A stretch of 64,000 nt of DNA from contig NC_049988.1 of NCBI RefSeq assembly GCF_000003815.2, positions 22,745,069 through 22,809,068 on the forward strand, written 5' to 3'. This document shows positions 1 through 12,549 of this stretch, one piece after another. How positions within the stretch are numbered: position 1 is the first letter of the stretch; every line of letters begins with the position of its first letter. The stretch is from Branchiostoma floridae. Lineage: Eukaryota > Chordata > Leptocardii > Amphioxiformes > Branchiostomatidae. The position numbers and the translations under genes are program-made. The notes beneath the pieces were generated by a model that was not told the DNA's origin, ran no database searches, and saw only the letters and a program-made list of their open reading frames with translations.

Positions 1-990
1 CATTTAGTACAAACATGTAAAAGTCAAAAAGGATGCAAGCTTTAGTGTTTCATCAATGGTCAGAGACCAAATGGCTTACTAATAGGTAAAAGGAGATTTA
101 GAATAGATGTTTATTTCCCATTCATCTATAACGTTAAATATCATTTTCCCTCTTTGTTAAGTATACTATTATGCATACCATTGCTTCATGTTGTTAGCAT
201 TTGGGCATGAACTTGCAATACAGAAAGAAAGAAATTGAAGCTTATCTGATCAATGTATAATGTAGATGAAATATACAGTACACAGAGCTCTCTTGTATCT
301 GTAGGAAAGGCGTTTGCAATCACTATAATCCCTTTTGCACTTTAGAGACACCATATGGATCTGTACCCAATGCCTGGAGTCATATATGACTGTTCTCTTA
401 TTCTAGTCATCTTATGCAATGCATGTATAAGATATACTAGTTGGGCACTATGTAAAGAAAAATCTACTTGTAGTTATGCTGTCTCAAATCATTTTTCATC
501 CATCTATGGAATACTTTAACAATTAGTGTAGTATTTGGAAATTGTTATCATGTCTCAAATCATTTCCATACTATGTAATACTGTAACAGACAGTTAGCAT
601 TGCAGTAGTATATGCTATTTGTTATGCTGTCTCTAAACACTTTTCATCCATCTATGTAACACTGTTACAGTTAGTGTAGTATTAAAACGCAGCAAATCTG
701 TTACTACTATTGTGTTGTCATGTTGTGAGTAAAATCTTCCTGCAGCTTGACATCTAGTAGCTCTGAGCTTTGGCCACGTTAAGGGATAATTTATAAGGCT
801 GTCGAAATATACCCTTACGCTTCTGCATAAAAAGCAAGGACACTTGCTGCCCTATACGCACTACAAGATAAGCACTACAAGTGTCTGAACAAACAAACAT
901 GTCCTGATTCGGTCTACTGTTCTTTGACCTGTCCCAATAGTAGGCAATAGACCACACCAAAATCTCAACCTGACTAAAAGGCTTCACCCC
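1..990 (+). other. 3' flank of an off-window TPR-like gene copy
   Basis: This stretch aligns by eye with the sequence after copy 3 (about 14460-15480). Both share the blocks around 'gcaagctttagtgtttcat', 'tacccaatgcctggagtcat' and 'gctctgagctttggccacg'. In copy 3 these follow the stop codon directly, so a further family member should end just left of the window. No coding sequence is visible here. It also contains the intact form of the site into which a foldback element inserted at 14867. Confidence 0.75.
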
Positions 991-1790
991 TGTGGTGTTG
1001 CCAATGAAATGTCTGGCTCTCTAATAAGACAGCAGCTTTCATCAGACATTGAACAGTTTTAATTACACATGTTCTAACAAGGCAGCCCTTTCACTACATT
1101 AAGTCAACATTTAAATAAAATTGGTCCTGTGAAAATGGCTTAAGGCTTTTCATTATGATCCGGCATTGCAACTTCCTCCTTGTTCTGTCTAAATGATGTG
1201 CACAAACTGGTTTGAAGAAATGGGACTAAAAGGCTCTACCCCTGAGGTGTTGCCAAATAATGTCTGGGTCTGTAAATAAAAAAGAAAGACATAAATCTTT
1301 TGTTATGGGCATTGTCACTTCTCCCTTGTTTAATTGTAGTTCAGTCTGAATGATAAACTCAGTGTGGGGAAATGTAAGAGTAAAAGGCTTCACCCCTGAG
1401 GTGTTGCCAAAAATGTCTGGCTCCCAACAAGGCAGTGCCTTTTATCAGATGTTATAAAGCTAATCATTAGCCATGTTGTAACAGGGCATCCCTTTTGCTA
1501 CCCCTTCACCACCTCAAGTAAACACTAGAAAAAAAGAGACATTTGAAAATAACTTGAGGCTTTCCACAATCATGATATATTATCATTTATTATGGGCATT
1601 GTCACTTCTCCCTTGTTCAATTGCACTTCTGTGAATGATGATAATATCCAACTGGCGAGGAGAAATGAGACCGCCCTTGAGGGGTCACTGATAAAATGTT
1701 TGGCGCTCTGCAAGAAGGCAGCCGCGTATTCTTTCTCATTAATGATTAGCCATGTTCTAACATTAGCAGGCCTTTCGCTCAGTCAATAAG
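990..1790. repeat. Degenerate ~145-bp tandem repeat of the array spacer
   Basis: Repeated cassettes carry 'cacccctgaggtgttgcca', 'ctggctcccaacaaggcag', 'agccatgttctaacaaggc' and 'ctttcact'. Units start near 985, 1222, 1385 and 1672, the last being very diverged. The same family recurs at 4110-4350, 5780-5935 and 8820-9340. No long open frame is conserved between units, so it reads as spacer satellite. Confidence 0.65.
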
Positions 1791-1974
1791 GTAGGAAAAC
1801 GTCACCACAAAAAAATCACCAAAATACATTCAATCCCATTATAATCAATTTGTCTACAGCTTGAAAATGCAAATAAATCTATTTTTATTGTGCTAGATTA
1901 GAAAATTTGTGCTTTTACAAAAAAACTTTTTTTAACAGAGAGCTAAACTTTTGCACATGCTCATTACTAGTACA

Positions 1975-2081
1975 GCCAGACCAAGGCACATGACAAACTG
2001 ACCTCTAGACTTTAGTATAACGTTAAGGGGGAGGGGCACCATTTCACTTGCACCTGTAAGAGTGCCATGACCATTCTTAAA
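1975..2081 (+). promoter_or_regulatory. Conserved upstream block / 5' UTR of TPR-like copy 1
   Basis: Copies 1 and 2 share a block just before the start codon: an E-box-like CACATG, 'caaactgacctctagact', 'taacgttaag' and a CCATTT element (CACCATTTCAC here, CGCCATTTTAC in copies 2 and 3). This resembles the YY1 site often found in 5' UTRs. Conservation between paralogues and position argue for promoter or leader sequence; the transcription start is not known. Confidence 0.45.
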
Positions 2082-3840
2082 ATGGCAGCACAAGTTGGAG
2101 AAGCAGGTCAGGCAGCCGCCCAGCCTGTGATAGAAATGATGGCGGAGTGGGGGAGGGTGTACTTGAGAATCACTGACGTCTGGCTGGCACGTGGGCTCGC
2201 TATAGGTGCGTTCTACCTGGCCAACAGATACCTCACTATGAGGGCTGTCCGTCGGGCTGTTGAGAGGAGGGACCCCGACAACCCCGACCAGCCAGCCGAC
2301 CCACAGGTGGGGTTGGAGGCAGAGGTGGACTCCCTCCTGGTTCCTGTCATCTTCTACTCCCAGCTGGGCTACCAATACTTCACCTCCATCCTGAACGGAC
2401 CCTTCCTTAAGGCCTGCCTCCAAAAAGAATTGCAGGAGGTAGGGTATGAGGCACCCATCAATGTAAGTGTAGAGAAGTGGGAGCTACCAAACCTGCCAGA
2501 GGGGGGAGCAGGACTGATGGGGATGATGGGGGAGGAGAGAGTTCGCGGCTGGCTGGCAGAACTACAGATATCCGAGAAGGTAAATTACACTGTAATGATA
2601 ATGATGCCATATAGTATATATTCCAACTGCAACTGTAATTTCCAACAATTGCCCAAATCTTCAACTTACTCCAGTCTTTGTCAAGGAATACTTAAGTAAC
2701 CCACGACTAGTCTCGGTGGCCAGTAAAACTTCAACTGTGACAAACTGCATTCATAATTTTGGGATAATGACAGCTCAACTTCACTGTGACAAACTGTTAA
2801 CTTTAAGATTAATTTTCCTCGCCCCAGGCAGCCTCGTCAGCACTGCAGCAGGGGATTCTGGGATACCCGAGGATATCTCCTCTGTAGCAGGTGTCTCTAC
2901 TGTTGCATCATGGGAGGATGTAGAGGAGGAGGAGGCTGGACCATCCCAGGCCGGACTTCCCCAGCAGCCTCCAGCACAGGCCACACCTACTGCACTGCAG
3001 GCTGAGCTACAGGAGGGCCCACTGAAGGGGCTGAGAGCCGGGCTACTGCAGCACAAGGACTCACTAACTGCACAGACATGGCTCAGGGCTTTCAGCTGTC
3101 TGGAAAATGGGGCTGCCATGGTAACCACAGGGGGATACCGGGAGGGGGAGGGGGTGGAGCACCTGCTGGAGGGGCTCATACTGATGGAGGCTGTGGGCCC
3201 TGATGCTGTTAATACAACCCTGTATGACCAGTCCTGGCTGCACCTGGACAGAGCTAAGTTCGACCAACTCACTTCCACACAGCTCCAGGCTAACCCTGAC
3301 AGCACCCCCTGTCTGCTCATACAGGCACTGCAGCTTCCCCTTGGACACAGCCGACAGCAGGCCATAAACCATGTGATCGACGTTGTTCTACAGCATGGAG
3401 AAAAAGACCCCATGTACAAACATCTGGCTTACATGTACTGTGCTTTAGGCTATACAATATTGCTGACCACCAGACAACAAGCCCCAGCCCTGTCTGCCTT
3501 TGCCAGTGCCCTTATGCACAAATCTGACCACCTGCCAACCATGTACCTCACAGCAGTGTGTTCCATGGCTGTGTCTGTCCCACAGGCCATCAGGCAGTTT
3601 CACCACTACATCCACACAGCTCCTACAAACCATCCCGATGTGCCCAATGCTCATTACCGCCTGGTTACCCTGTACGGCCAGCAGGACCCATCTGTCCACA
3701 GGGACAGAATCCTGCACCACTACAACATGGCCCAGCAGACTGACAGGAACAGGCTGCCTGTGTTTCCACCAGTCAGCAGTGTGCTAACAGAGCTAGCCAG
3801 GCAGGTGTATGAACAAGTCATGGCACAGCCTCACAAGTGA
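2082..3840 (+). CDS. TPR-like repeat protein, array copy 1 (frame broken at exon 2)
   Basis: Function unknown. Exon 1 (2082-2579, 166 codons) ends at a GTAAAT donor in phase 0. It encodes a hydrophobic segment around ARGLAIGAFYLANRYL, then a conserved block with RRDPDNPDQPADPQ and SILNGPFLKACL. Exon 2 starts after CCCCAG at 2828 and runs to TGA at 3840. It encodes an acidic/proline linker and paired helices resembling TPRs (for example MYKHLAYMYCALGY), ending QPHK. The start at 2082 is chosen because the same AAAATGG/MA start exists in copies 2 and 3; the ATG at 2067 is not conserved. Exon 2 is one base shorter at its 5' edge than in copies 2 and 3. Splicing as in the paralogues therefore reads into TAG at 2885-2887. 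Either copy 1 is a pseudogene, it splices differently, or the assembly has an error. Confidence 0.7.
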
Positions 3841-4109
3841 CATGTACATGTAGACGTCAAAAGTATGCAAGGTTTAGCATTTCATCAATAGTCCGTGACC
3901 TTGAAACTTATCTATGAACAGCTATCAATGTATAATGTAGATGATGAAGAAGAAATATATGTAAACAATTGTAAACAGATCTCTCTTGCATCTATACTAT
4001 AGAATAGGCTTATAATATATGGTACCTGTCATTCTCTGCAAAGCATCAAGAGACCAGGGATCTGTACCCTAGACCTGGTTTCACTATGTAAACTGATGTC
4101 AACACTGTA

Positions 4110-4350
4110 GAAAACAGGCTCTGCCCCTAAGGTGTTGCCAAAAATGCCTGGCTCCCAACAAGGCAGCAGCTGTTATCAGACATTTCACTGTTAATGATTA
4201 GCCATGTTCTAACAAGGCAGGACTTTCACTGTGTAAACTCAAGTCAACACTTTAGAAAAGAGTAGTCCACAAAACAATTACTCAAGGATGTCTAATTTAC
4301 TGTCACTCTAATGGTTAAAATATGTTCTAACAAGGCAGTCATTTATTTAA
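4110..4350. repeat. Spacer satellite (~145-bp family)
   Basis: Two partial units of the family seen at 990-1790, recognisable by 'aaggtgttgccaaaaatgcc' and 'agccatgttctaacaaggc'. No coding potential conserved. Confidence 0.6.
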
Positions 4351-4589
4351 GGCTATCAAGTGTTCAATCCAATAACAATGTACAAAGTTTGCTATTGAAT
4401 GTAAAAGACTCACAGATTATGATGATACAGTCTTGTCAAACATTTGGGATTACCAGGACTATGATTTACTGTAATGCGAATGTAAATCACTGTTTGGGGT
4501 GTCCAAGAAAAGAGTTTCCAACTTCTGACCACAATACAGAATGAATAAATGTGATCCAATAAAGTTAAGTCAATGACTATTAGTCTACA

Positions 4590-5060
4590 AGAATTTACTG
4601 TTGTCAGCCATTTCTTCTTAGGCTCTAGATGATTAACATCGTTCTCTTATCAAAAATGCTATCCAATTAAATTAGTGATGCCAATGACTATAAGTGAAAG
4701 GAGTTAAATGGGGGTACTGATGGCCATTTAAGCACCAAGGCCAAGAATTTACTATTGTCAGTCATATCTTCTAAAGCTCTAGATGATATATATAATTGTC
4801 TTATCAGAAATGCGATCAAATTAAGTGATGTCAAAGACTACTAGTGAAAGGAGTTCAATGGGAGGGAGGCTGATGGTAATTCAGCACCAAGGCCAAGAAT
4901 GTCTTATTAGGCTCTAGGCCTGTACATAGTTCTCAGAAATGCCATCCAATCTAGCAATGTCAGTGACTTTTAGTGTGAAAGGAGTTTTAGAAGGACTGAT
5001 GGTAATTCAGTACCAAGGCTGGGAATTCTGTTGTCAGCCATTTCTTCTCTGGCTCTGTAC
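4590..5060. repeat. Tandem ~150-bp spacer repeat
   Basis: Three to four units, each with 'actgttgtcagccatttctt', 'ggctctagatgat', 'atcagaaatgctatccaatt', 'gtgatgtcaaagactat' and 'agcaccaaggccaagaa'. The same repeat is expanded to about six or seven units at 9545-10510, so unit number differs between array spacers. Confidence 0.65.
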
Positions 5061-5189
5061 TTGCGTCAGTAACCAGATTGACATTTCTTTCTTTTCTTTA
5101 TTTGGATTATAACAGTACAATATGCTGCACAAGGCATAGGAGTGCTGATGTTGTACACTACACCATACAGATTAAAAACACATTTTACA

Positions 5190-5515
5190 TATAGAATACA
5201 ACACAAGGTATTTCGTATCGCCCAAGGTACGGCCTATTCGCGGGTAAGATCGCCCCACGGCCAAAGGTCAAAGGGCGATCCGACCCCCAAGACATAAATG
5301 TACATCGGGTCAACAACTTTGCCAATTCGAACATAAGAACCTGGCAAAGGAACAAAACAGGTGTCTGAATTTTGACAGCAGCGCCTTCAAGCAAGTTCGA
5401 ATTGTTCGAATTAAACTATAGAACCCTGGGCTGTACTGTGAAATACGGACAGGTCAGAACATCGATATGGAACGTAAATATGGCCTGGCTATGATACAAA
5501 ATGCAATACATGTAT
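5190..5515. mobile_element. Insertion absent from the paralogous spacer
   Basis: The flanks match the copy 2 spacer continuously (around 10620-10740). The ~320 bases here, including 'gggcgatccgacccccaag', have no counterpart there. This is insertion-like by comparison of duplicated spacers. I see no open frame, terminal repeat or clear target duplication, so the class is unknown. Confidence 0.45.
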
Positions 5516-5779
5516 AAATTTAATACAAGATGAAATAGATTGACAGTATGTTCCAGTTATCAAAATTGCTGGCTGCATACTTTCTTTACCACACATAATG
5601 AACTGAATGATGTACCTCATAAGTCAGAATTTGTGAATTCAGCAAGAATAGAACTCTGAGTTAGCTGTAAACTAAGTTTGCAGCAAGGAGGCCATAGGCA
5701 AATGATTGTGGTAAAGACCTTAATGACAGCATTTCCAGTAATAGTTATATCAGCTTGCTATGTGAGCTTAAAGTGAAAT

Positions 5780-5935
5780 GTGAGAGTGAAAGGCTTCACC
5801 CCTGAGGTGTCGCCAATAAATGTCTGTGTCTCCAACAAGGCAGCAGCTTTTATCAGATGTTATAAAGTTAATGATAAGCCATGTTCTAACAAGCAGGCCT
5901 TTCACTGAGTTAAGTCAATAAGGTAGGAAAAACCT
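5780..5935. repeat. Single unit of the ~145-bp spacer repeat
   Basis: One unit immediately upstream of copy 2, with 'ttcacccctgaggtgt' and 'ccatgttctaacaagc'. An equivalent unit lies upstream of copy 1 (about 1385-1520), so it belongs to the duplicated unit. Confidence 0.55.
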
Positions 5936-6059
5936 CAAAACAACAAACAAATACAATAATTATGTTGTATAATGCTTGAAATAAAGAGAAAACCATTTTC
6001 CTTCTGCTAGATTGAAATTATATTGTGTTTATAACTTAGTAACAAACCGGAGACCTAAT

Positions 6060-6234
6060 CTTTTGCACATGCTCAGTATAGCCCATCGACTAGCCAAGGC
6101 ACATGACAAACTGACCTCTAGACTTTAGGCTAACGTTAAGTGCGAGGGACGCCATTTTACTTGTATCAGAGTAATAGTTCTGTATCCTTTCTCTTGCTCC
6201 TGTAATCATAAGAGTAACAGTGACTGTTCTTAGA
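6060..6234 (+). promoter_or_regulatory. Conserved upstream block / 5' UTR of TPR-like copy 2
   Basis: Shares 'ttttgcacatgctca', 'ccaaggcacatgacaaactg' and 'cctctagactttag' with the region before copy 1, followed by GACGCCATTTTACTT, a YY1-like site. Probable promoter and leader of copy 2. Confidence 0.45.
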
Positions 6235-8208
6235 ATGGCTGAACCAGTGGCACAAGCAGGGCAGGCCGCAGCCCAACCTGCAGTAGAACTTTTGGCAGAG
6301 TGGGGAAAGGAAGCCGCAAAAGAGAGTGCAAAAGAGTGGGGACGGGTCAGCTTACGCATCAACAACCCTTTGGTACCTGCAGCCATTGGTATTGGTGGAA
6401 TCGGCATTGGTGGGATTGGTGCATTTTACCTGGCCAACAAGGCCCTGAACATGCTGGCTGTCCGTCGGACTGTTGAGAGGAGGGACCCCGACAACCCCGA
6501 CCAGCCAGCCGACCCACAGGTGGGGTTGGAGGCAGAGTTGGACTCAATCCTGGTTCCTGTCATCTTCTACTCCGAACTGGGCTACCAATACTTCACCTCC
6601 ATCCTGAACGGCCCCTTCCTTAAGGCCTGTCTCCAAGCTGAACTCGCGACGGTTGGGTATGAGGCATCCATTGACGTGAATGTGGAGGAGTGGGAGCTAC
6701 CAAACCTGCCGGAGGGGGGAGCAGGGCTGATGGGGATGATGAGAGTTCAGGACTGGCTGGCAGAAATACCAGAAAAGGTAACATAATGATTAAAATTCCT
6801 GACAGCTAAGGCTGTTCATTAAAATATCTGAGTGAATAGCCTCAGCATTTTCCATACAATATTATATACTCAACTAAAAATGCATTTGATATCAACATGT
6901 ATGGCCAAGAATATAACCTCTTTGTATGGCCTTTGATACTTGATATTTGATAGCTAAAATTTCACCACCAATAAGATGGCAGTTGAATTATACTTCCAGA
7001 CTTTGCTCCTATGCATTTTTTAAGATACTTGAATATAACTTGGAAGTTCATCTGTGTACTACAGTTAAAGCTACAGTTAAAGCTAGTTCAAGAATACTTA
7101 AATATACTCAAATCTGAGAAGTAAAATAGTAACAGAACAAATACTGATGTTCAGTACTTGTCAATTCACCCTCCAGGTCAGCCTCCTTAGCACAGCAGCA
7201 GGTGATTCTGGGATACCTGAGGATGTCTCCTCTGTAGCAGGTGTCTCTACTGTTGCATCACAGGAGGATGAAGAGGAGGAGGAGGAGGTTGGACCATCAC
7301 AGGCTAAACGAGCCAGACTTTCCCAGCAGCCTCCAGCACAGGTCACACCTACTGCACAGCAGGCTGAGCTACAGGAGGGCCCACTGAAGGGGCTGAGAGC
7401 CAGGCTACTGCAGCACAAGGACTCACCAACTGCACAGGCACGGCTCAAGGCCTACAGCTGTCTGGAAAAGGGTGCTGCCATGGTAACCACAGGGGGGTAC
7501 CAGGAGGGGGAGGGGGTGGAGCACCTGCTGGAGGGGCTCATACTGGCAGAGGCTGTGGACCCTGATGATGTTAATACAATCCTGTATCGCCAGTCCTGGC
7601 TGCACCTGGACAGACCAAAGTTACACCAACTCACTTCCACACAGCTCCAGGCTAACCCTGACAGCACCCCCTGTCTGCTCATACAGGCACTGCAGCTTCC
7701 CCTTGGACACAGCCGACAGCAGGCCATAGACCATGTGATCGACATTGTTCTTCAGCATGGAGAAACAGACCCCATGTACAAACATCTGGCTTACATATAC
7801 TGTGCTTTAGGCTATACAATATGGGACACCACCAGACAACCAGCCCCAGCCCTGTCTGCCTGTGCCAGTGCCCTTATGCACAAATCTGACCACCTGCCAA
7901 CCCTGTTCTTCACAGCATTGTGTTCCATGGACCTGTCTGTCCCACAGGCCAACAGGCAGTTTCACCACTACATCCACACAGCTCCGACAGACCATGACGG
8001 GGTTCCCTATGCTCATTACTACATGTACCTGGTTATCCTGTACGGCCAACAGGACCTATCTGTCCACAGGGACAGAATCCTGCACCACTACAACATGGCC
8101 CAGCAGACTCACAGGAACAGGCTGCCTGTGTTTGGTCCAACTCCCAGGGGGATAACAGACCCAGCCAGGAGGGTGTATGAACAAGTCATGACACAGCCTC
8201 ACAAGTGA
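6235..8208 (+). CDS. TPR-like repeat protein, array copy 2
   Basis: Intact two-exon member, about 524 residues, function unknown. Exon 1 is 6235-6777 (181 codons, GTAACA donor, phase 0). Exon 2 is 7177-8208, after CCTCCAG. It differs from copies 1 and 3 before the shared FYLAN segment: residues about 42-62 are a glycine-rich hydrophobic stretch with GIGGIGIGGIG, which would make a GxxxG-type membrane helix. The N-terminal region also has an alanine/glutamate helix (EAAKESAKEW). Exon 2 has a longer EEEEE run and the insertion AKRA in its linker. The C-terminal helices match the other copies closely, including SALMHKSDHLP and ILHHYNMAQQTHRN. The domain identification is from helix-pair pattern only; TPR is my best guess and other alpha-solenoids are possible. 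Confidence 0.75.
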
Positions 8209-8819
8209 TGTTGCAGTTCAATATAAGTAGAAAAATGCAAATTGAAGTCAATAACATGCCATGAAAGCTTAGTAGGCATTTCATCAATGGTTGTGACATT
8301 AAAGCTTATCTATCAATAACAACCATTGTATATACTGTATAATTATGTAGAATGATGGTGATGATGATGATGAAATATGTAAAAATAATGGTACACAGAG
8401 CTCTTTTGCATCTATAGAATATGCTATTGTATATGGTCACTGTCATTCTAGATGCATTTTATTGCATGTTCACTCCAGGCATAAAAAGTCCTTTGATACA
8501 AGTATATATAGTTTTTACATATTGTTTAATTATTCAATTACTTAATAATAATTCTGTCTACACAAATAAAAGTAAAGATTACAGTAAAATGCTGAACTCA
8601 AGATTGAAGCTGTTTGTACTATCATGTAACTATGCAAGTTATACCTAGACAATCCACAAGTAATCTCAAAGGACAGTTAAATACATGAAATGTCAAAGGA
8701 AGTTAGAACAATATTTTGCTCCCCACAAAGCAGCACCTTTTCTCAGACATAACACAATTAATAATCAGCAATGTTCTTAAAATGCAGCCATTTCACTACA
8801 AACTCCCTTAATCAAACAC

Positions 8820-9340
8820 TGTAGAAAACAGGCTCCTCCCCTGAGGTGTTGCCAAAAATGCCTGGCTCCCAACAAGGCAGCAGCTGTTATCAGACATTTC
8901 ACTGTTAATGATTAGCCATGTTCTAACAAGGCAGGACTTTCACTATGTAAACTCAGGTCAACACTGTAGAAAACAGGCTCCACCCCTGAGGTGTTGCCAA
9001 AAATGCCTGGCTCCCAACAAGGCAGCAGCTGTTATCAGACATTTCACAGTTAATGATTAGCCATGTTCTAACAAGGCAGGCCTTTCACTGTGTAAACTCA
9101 AGTCAACACTGTAGATAAGAGGGGGCCACAAAACAATTAATGTCTAATGCTTTAAGTATTATGTTCCAACAAGGCAGTTCTTTCACTATGTAAACTCAAG
9201 TTAACACTGTAGAAAAGAGTAGACCACAATGACCAAAGGATACAATCATAATGTCTAATGCTTAAAATAGTATGTTCTAACAAGGCAGCCACTTATTTAC
9301 AGCCATCCAGTCTTAAACCTGATAACAATGCACAAAGTTT
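8820..9340. repeat. Spacer satellite (~145-bp family) after copy 2
   Basis: Two nearly identical full units start at about 8831 and 8976 (period 145), followed by shorter derivatives ending in 'tctaacaaggcagccact'. High identity between the two full units suggests recent local expansion. Confidence 0.7.
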
Positions 9341-9544
9341 GCCATTGAATGTAACAGACTCAGGCTATGATAACACACTCTTGTCAAACATTTGGGTCAT
9401 TACCTGGATTATCATTTATTGTTACAGTAATGCAACATAAATTGCTGTCTTGGGTGTGAAAAAAAATGTGCCACTTCTGACTTCTGACCACAATACAGAA
9501 TAAAGAAATGTGATCCAATAAAGTTAAGTCAACCACTGTCAGTC

Positions 9545-10510
9545 TACAAGAATTTACTGTTGTCAGTTATTTCTTCTTGTAGGCTCGATATGATGTACAT
9601 AATTCTCTATTAGAAATGCTATCCAATTTAGTGATGTCAAAGACTTTTAGTGAAAGGAGGTTAATGGAGGAGGGGGGTACTGATGGTAATTTAACACCAA
9701 GGCCAAGAATTTACTGTTGTCAGCCATTTCCTCATAGCCTCAAGATGATGTACATAATTCTCTTATCAGAAATGCTATCCAATTAAATTAGTGATGCTTA
9801 TGCCTATTACTGAAAGAAGTTAAATGGGGGTACTGATGGCCATTCAGCACCAAGGCCAAGAATTTACTGTTGTCAGTCATATCTTCTTAAGCTGTAGATG
9901 ATATAATTATATAATTGTCTTATCCGAAATGCTATCCAATTTAGCGATGTCAAAGACTATTAGTAAAAGGAGTTTAATGGGGGGACTGATGGTGATTCAG
10001 CACCAAGGCCAGGAGTTTACTGTTGTCAGTCATTTCTTCTGAGGCTCTAGATCTAGACATATTCTAATTATCAGAAATGCTATCCAATTCAGTGATGTCA
10101 AAGACTTTTAGTGAAAGGAGTTTAATGGGGGAGGGGGGTACTGATGGTAATTTAGCACCAAGGCCAAGAACCTACTGTTGTCAGTCATTTCTTCTGAGGC
10201 TCTAGATCTACATGTAGGCATACGTGTATCTCTGATTATCAGAAATTCTTTCCAATTTAGTGATGTCAAGGACTATCAGTGAAAGTGATTTATTGGGGGG
10301 GTACTGACGGTGATTCAGCACTTATGCTGAGAATTTACTGTTGTCAGCCATTTCTTCTTCAGCTCAAGATGATGTGCATGATTCTACTTGTCAGAAATGC
10401 TACCCAATTTAGTGATGTCAAAGACTATCAGTAAAAGGAGTTTAATGTAATGGAGGTTACTGATAGCAATTCAGCACTAAGGCTGGGAATTCCGTTAGTC
10501 AGCCATTTCT
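9545..10510. repeat. Expanded ~150-160-bp spacer repeat
   Basis: Six or seven head-to-tail units start near 9549, 9712, 9858, 10012, 10170 and 10330, with the same core as 4590-5060. Units carry a variable poly-G stretch ('aatgggggaggggggtactg'). No gene visible. Confidence 0.65.
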
Positions 10511-10866
10511 TCTCTGGCTCTGTACTTAAGTCACAGATTGACATCTTTCTTTTCTTTATTACAATTGTAACAATACAGTATGGTGCACGAGGCAGCAGAG
10601 TGCTGATGTTGTACACCATACACATTGAAAATACATTTTACAATGTAATATAATACAAGATGAAATAGATTGACAATGTTCCAGTTATCAAAATGGCTGG
10701 CTGAATACTTTCTTTACTACACAAAATGAACTGAATGATGAACCTCATAAGTTAGAATTTGTGGATTCTGTATTTCAGAAAGAAGAATTGAGCTGTGAGT
10801 TATATTTAGCTGCATACTAAGTTTGTAGCAAGGAAGTTGTGGGCAATGATTGTGCAAAAGACATTA

Positions 10867-11116
10867 AGGCCATACCAATTTAATTCGTTGGTTCCCGGAT
10901 TTTCAAAAAAAACTTTAAAGAATCAATTCTCAACTGGAAAAAACAAGATTAAAACAAAGCCAGGGGAACAGGTTTATGCCTTGGTACACTCAGTTTTATA
11001 GAGTGAATACAGTCACATTCAAGTTTTCCTCCCTACCCTATGCCTTTATGATGTCCGCCTCGCACATTTTTATTTCTAAAAATCCGAGAACCAAGGAAAT
11101 CAGTTGGTGTGGCCTA
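10867..11116. mobile_element. MITE with GGCCA-type terminal inverted repeats
   Basis: Starts 'aaggccataccaattt...ttggttcccggatttt' and ends with the inverse 'aaaaatccgagaaccaagg...ggtgtggcct'. About 250 bp, non-coding, with ~35-bp imperfect inverted ends. A larger element with related ends (GGCCACAGCAAG) lies at 22598-23139. Confidence 0.6.
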
Positions 11117-12549
11117 ATGACAGTATTGCCATGAATAGTTGCTGTGTGAGCTTATGCATGTAGCTGCATGTAAAGAGTACTTATAATACCATCTGAATGA
11201 TCATGTTTGCTACAATTGTTAACACAACACACGACCTTAACCTCCAGGACCTTTGGAATGTTATGAGGTTAACATGAGGAAGGGGGGTTCCTACTTGCTA
11301 CAGCACATGATATGGTTCAGTGTAGCAAAGAGTAATGCAATCCCAGCGCAAAGTACATTAGATACAGGTCCCTGAGGAAAGTTGCAACATGCTGAGACCA
11401 AACTTGCCACAGGGAGTGTTGCAAAGTAAGGCAGCCATGGCTCCATTAATTTATTACTAAACTTGCCACTGACAGGAGTTTATTGTATTGGAAATATGAG
11501 ACTACCCTTAACATGCAGGTGACAAAATGTACCACAAACAGGCTACAGCCATTCTATATTGTCTCAGTTTTCATATGATTAACAATCCTTTTACTGTCAC
11601 AGTGTGCCAAATATTTCTTCCGGCTCATTTCAGCTGAGTTTGAATTTCAGGGCAAGAAAAACAAGCAAAACTTTGTGTTGCCTTTGAGTTTAAAGTAAAA
11701 CAACTGCAGTATCGCACATTGCCAGACAAACCACATGTTATATTTGCAGTGCAATAAATTTGTGGTGAGAGCTCTCTGTGATAACCATGAACAACACAAA
11801 ATCTTTGCTAGGTTTTCATGACCTTTGATAATTTGGCCATGGTGAACGGTAGACAGTGCCACTAGCCTGAGGCTACAAGCCTATTTTTGTCACAAGGCAG
11901 ACAACAAATGTAACAATGCAGGAGATACCATGACTTCTAAGGGGGTGAAAGTATCAGCAAAGATTTCTTCTTTAAAGCAGAGCTTCAATATCTTTGGGAA
12001 TACCAAGGCCCTAAACCAAACGTAAGGTGGTTACAGTAGTTCTGGTATAGTTATTGGGGTGGTGTAAGGGCAATGTTAGGGTGGTGTATAAAAAGCTTGG
12101 TCACAGTCACAGGCTCACAGTGGTAGACCTTAAACAGGTTAACTCATTCATTCAACATTGGTAAAACTTTCCTCCATAAAACAGGCAAAACCACAAATAA
12201 GCAACACACTAATGCACTCACAGCTCACTTATAATAGGAACAGGTGTAAATCAACATTCTAAACGGTTCATGACAATAACAGCTTACATTAAAGCAGAAG
12301 TATAATCAAGCCAACTGTTGAAGGGAGTCTTCTTTCCCTGTTAACAATAGTGGGGAAGCCTGCCTGCATAACAGTGACATGAAAACACACCCAAAGGCAA
12401 GAACTGGTCTGGTCACACTCTGCGTAAGGACCGCCATTTTACCTGCTAGACACTTGGACTTGTCACGGATTTCTGAACAGCATTTGTGTCTGCAAGAGGA
12501 ATGTAACCATTCTCACTCTAAAAGCAAGAGTGCTGTAACCTTTCTCAAA
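11117..12549. other. Spacer before copy 3, no gene seen
   Basis: No open frame here has exon-like borders or resemblance to neighbouring genes. Just upstream of copy 3 there is GACCGCCATTTTACC (about 12429-12443), matching the YY1-like leader element of copy 2. An upstream in-frame ATG at 12379 is not conserved in the other copies and is not used as the start. Confidence 0.4.

Noticed and set aside
2781-3720. Long minus-strand open frames opposite TPR-like exon 2
   Set aside because: They mirror the conserved plus-strand coding exon in every copy and have no splice or start logic of their own.
990-10510. CRISPR-like array from regular spacer repeats
   Set aside because: Units are 145-160 bp degenerate tandem repeats without short direct repeats and unique spacers, in animal DNA with introns.
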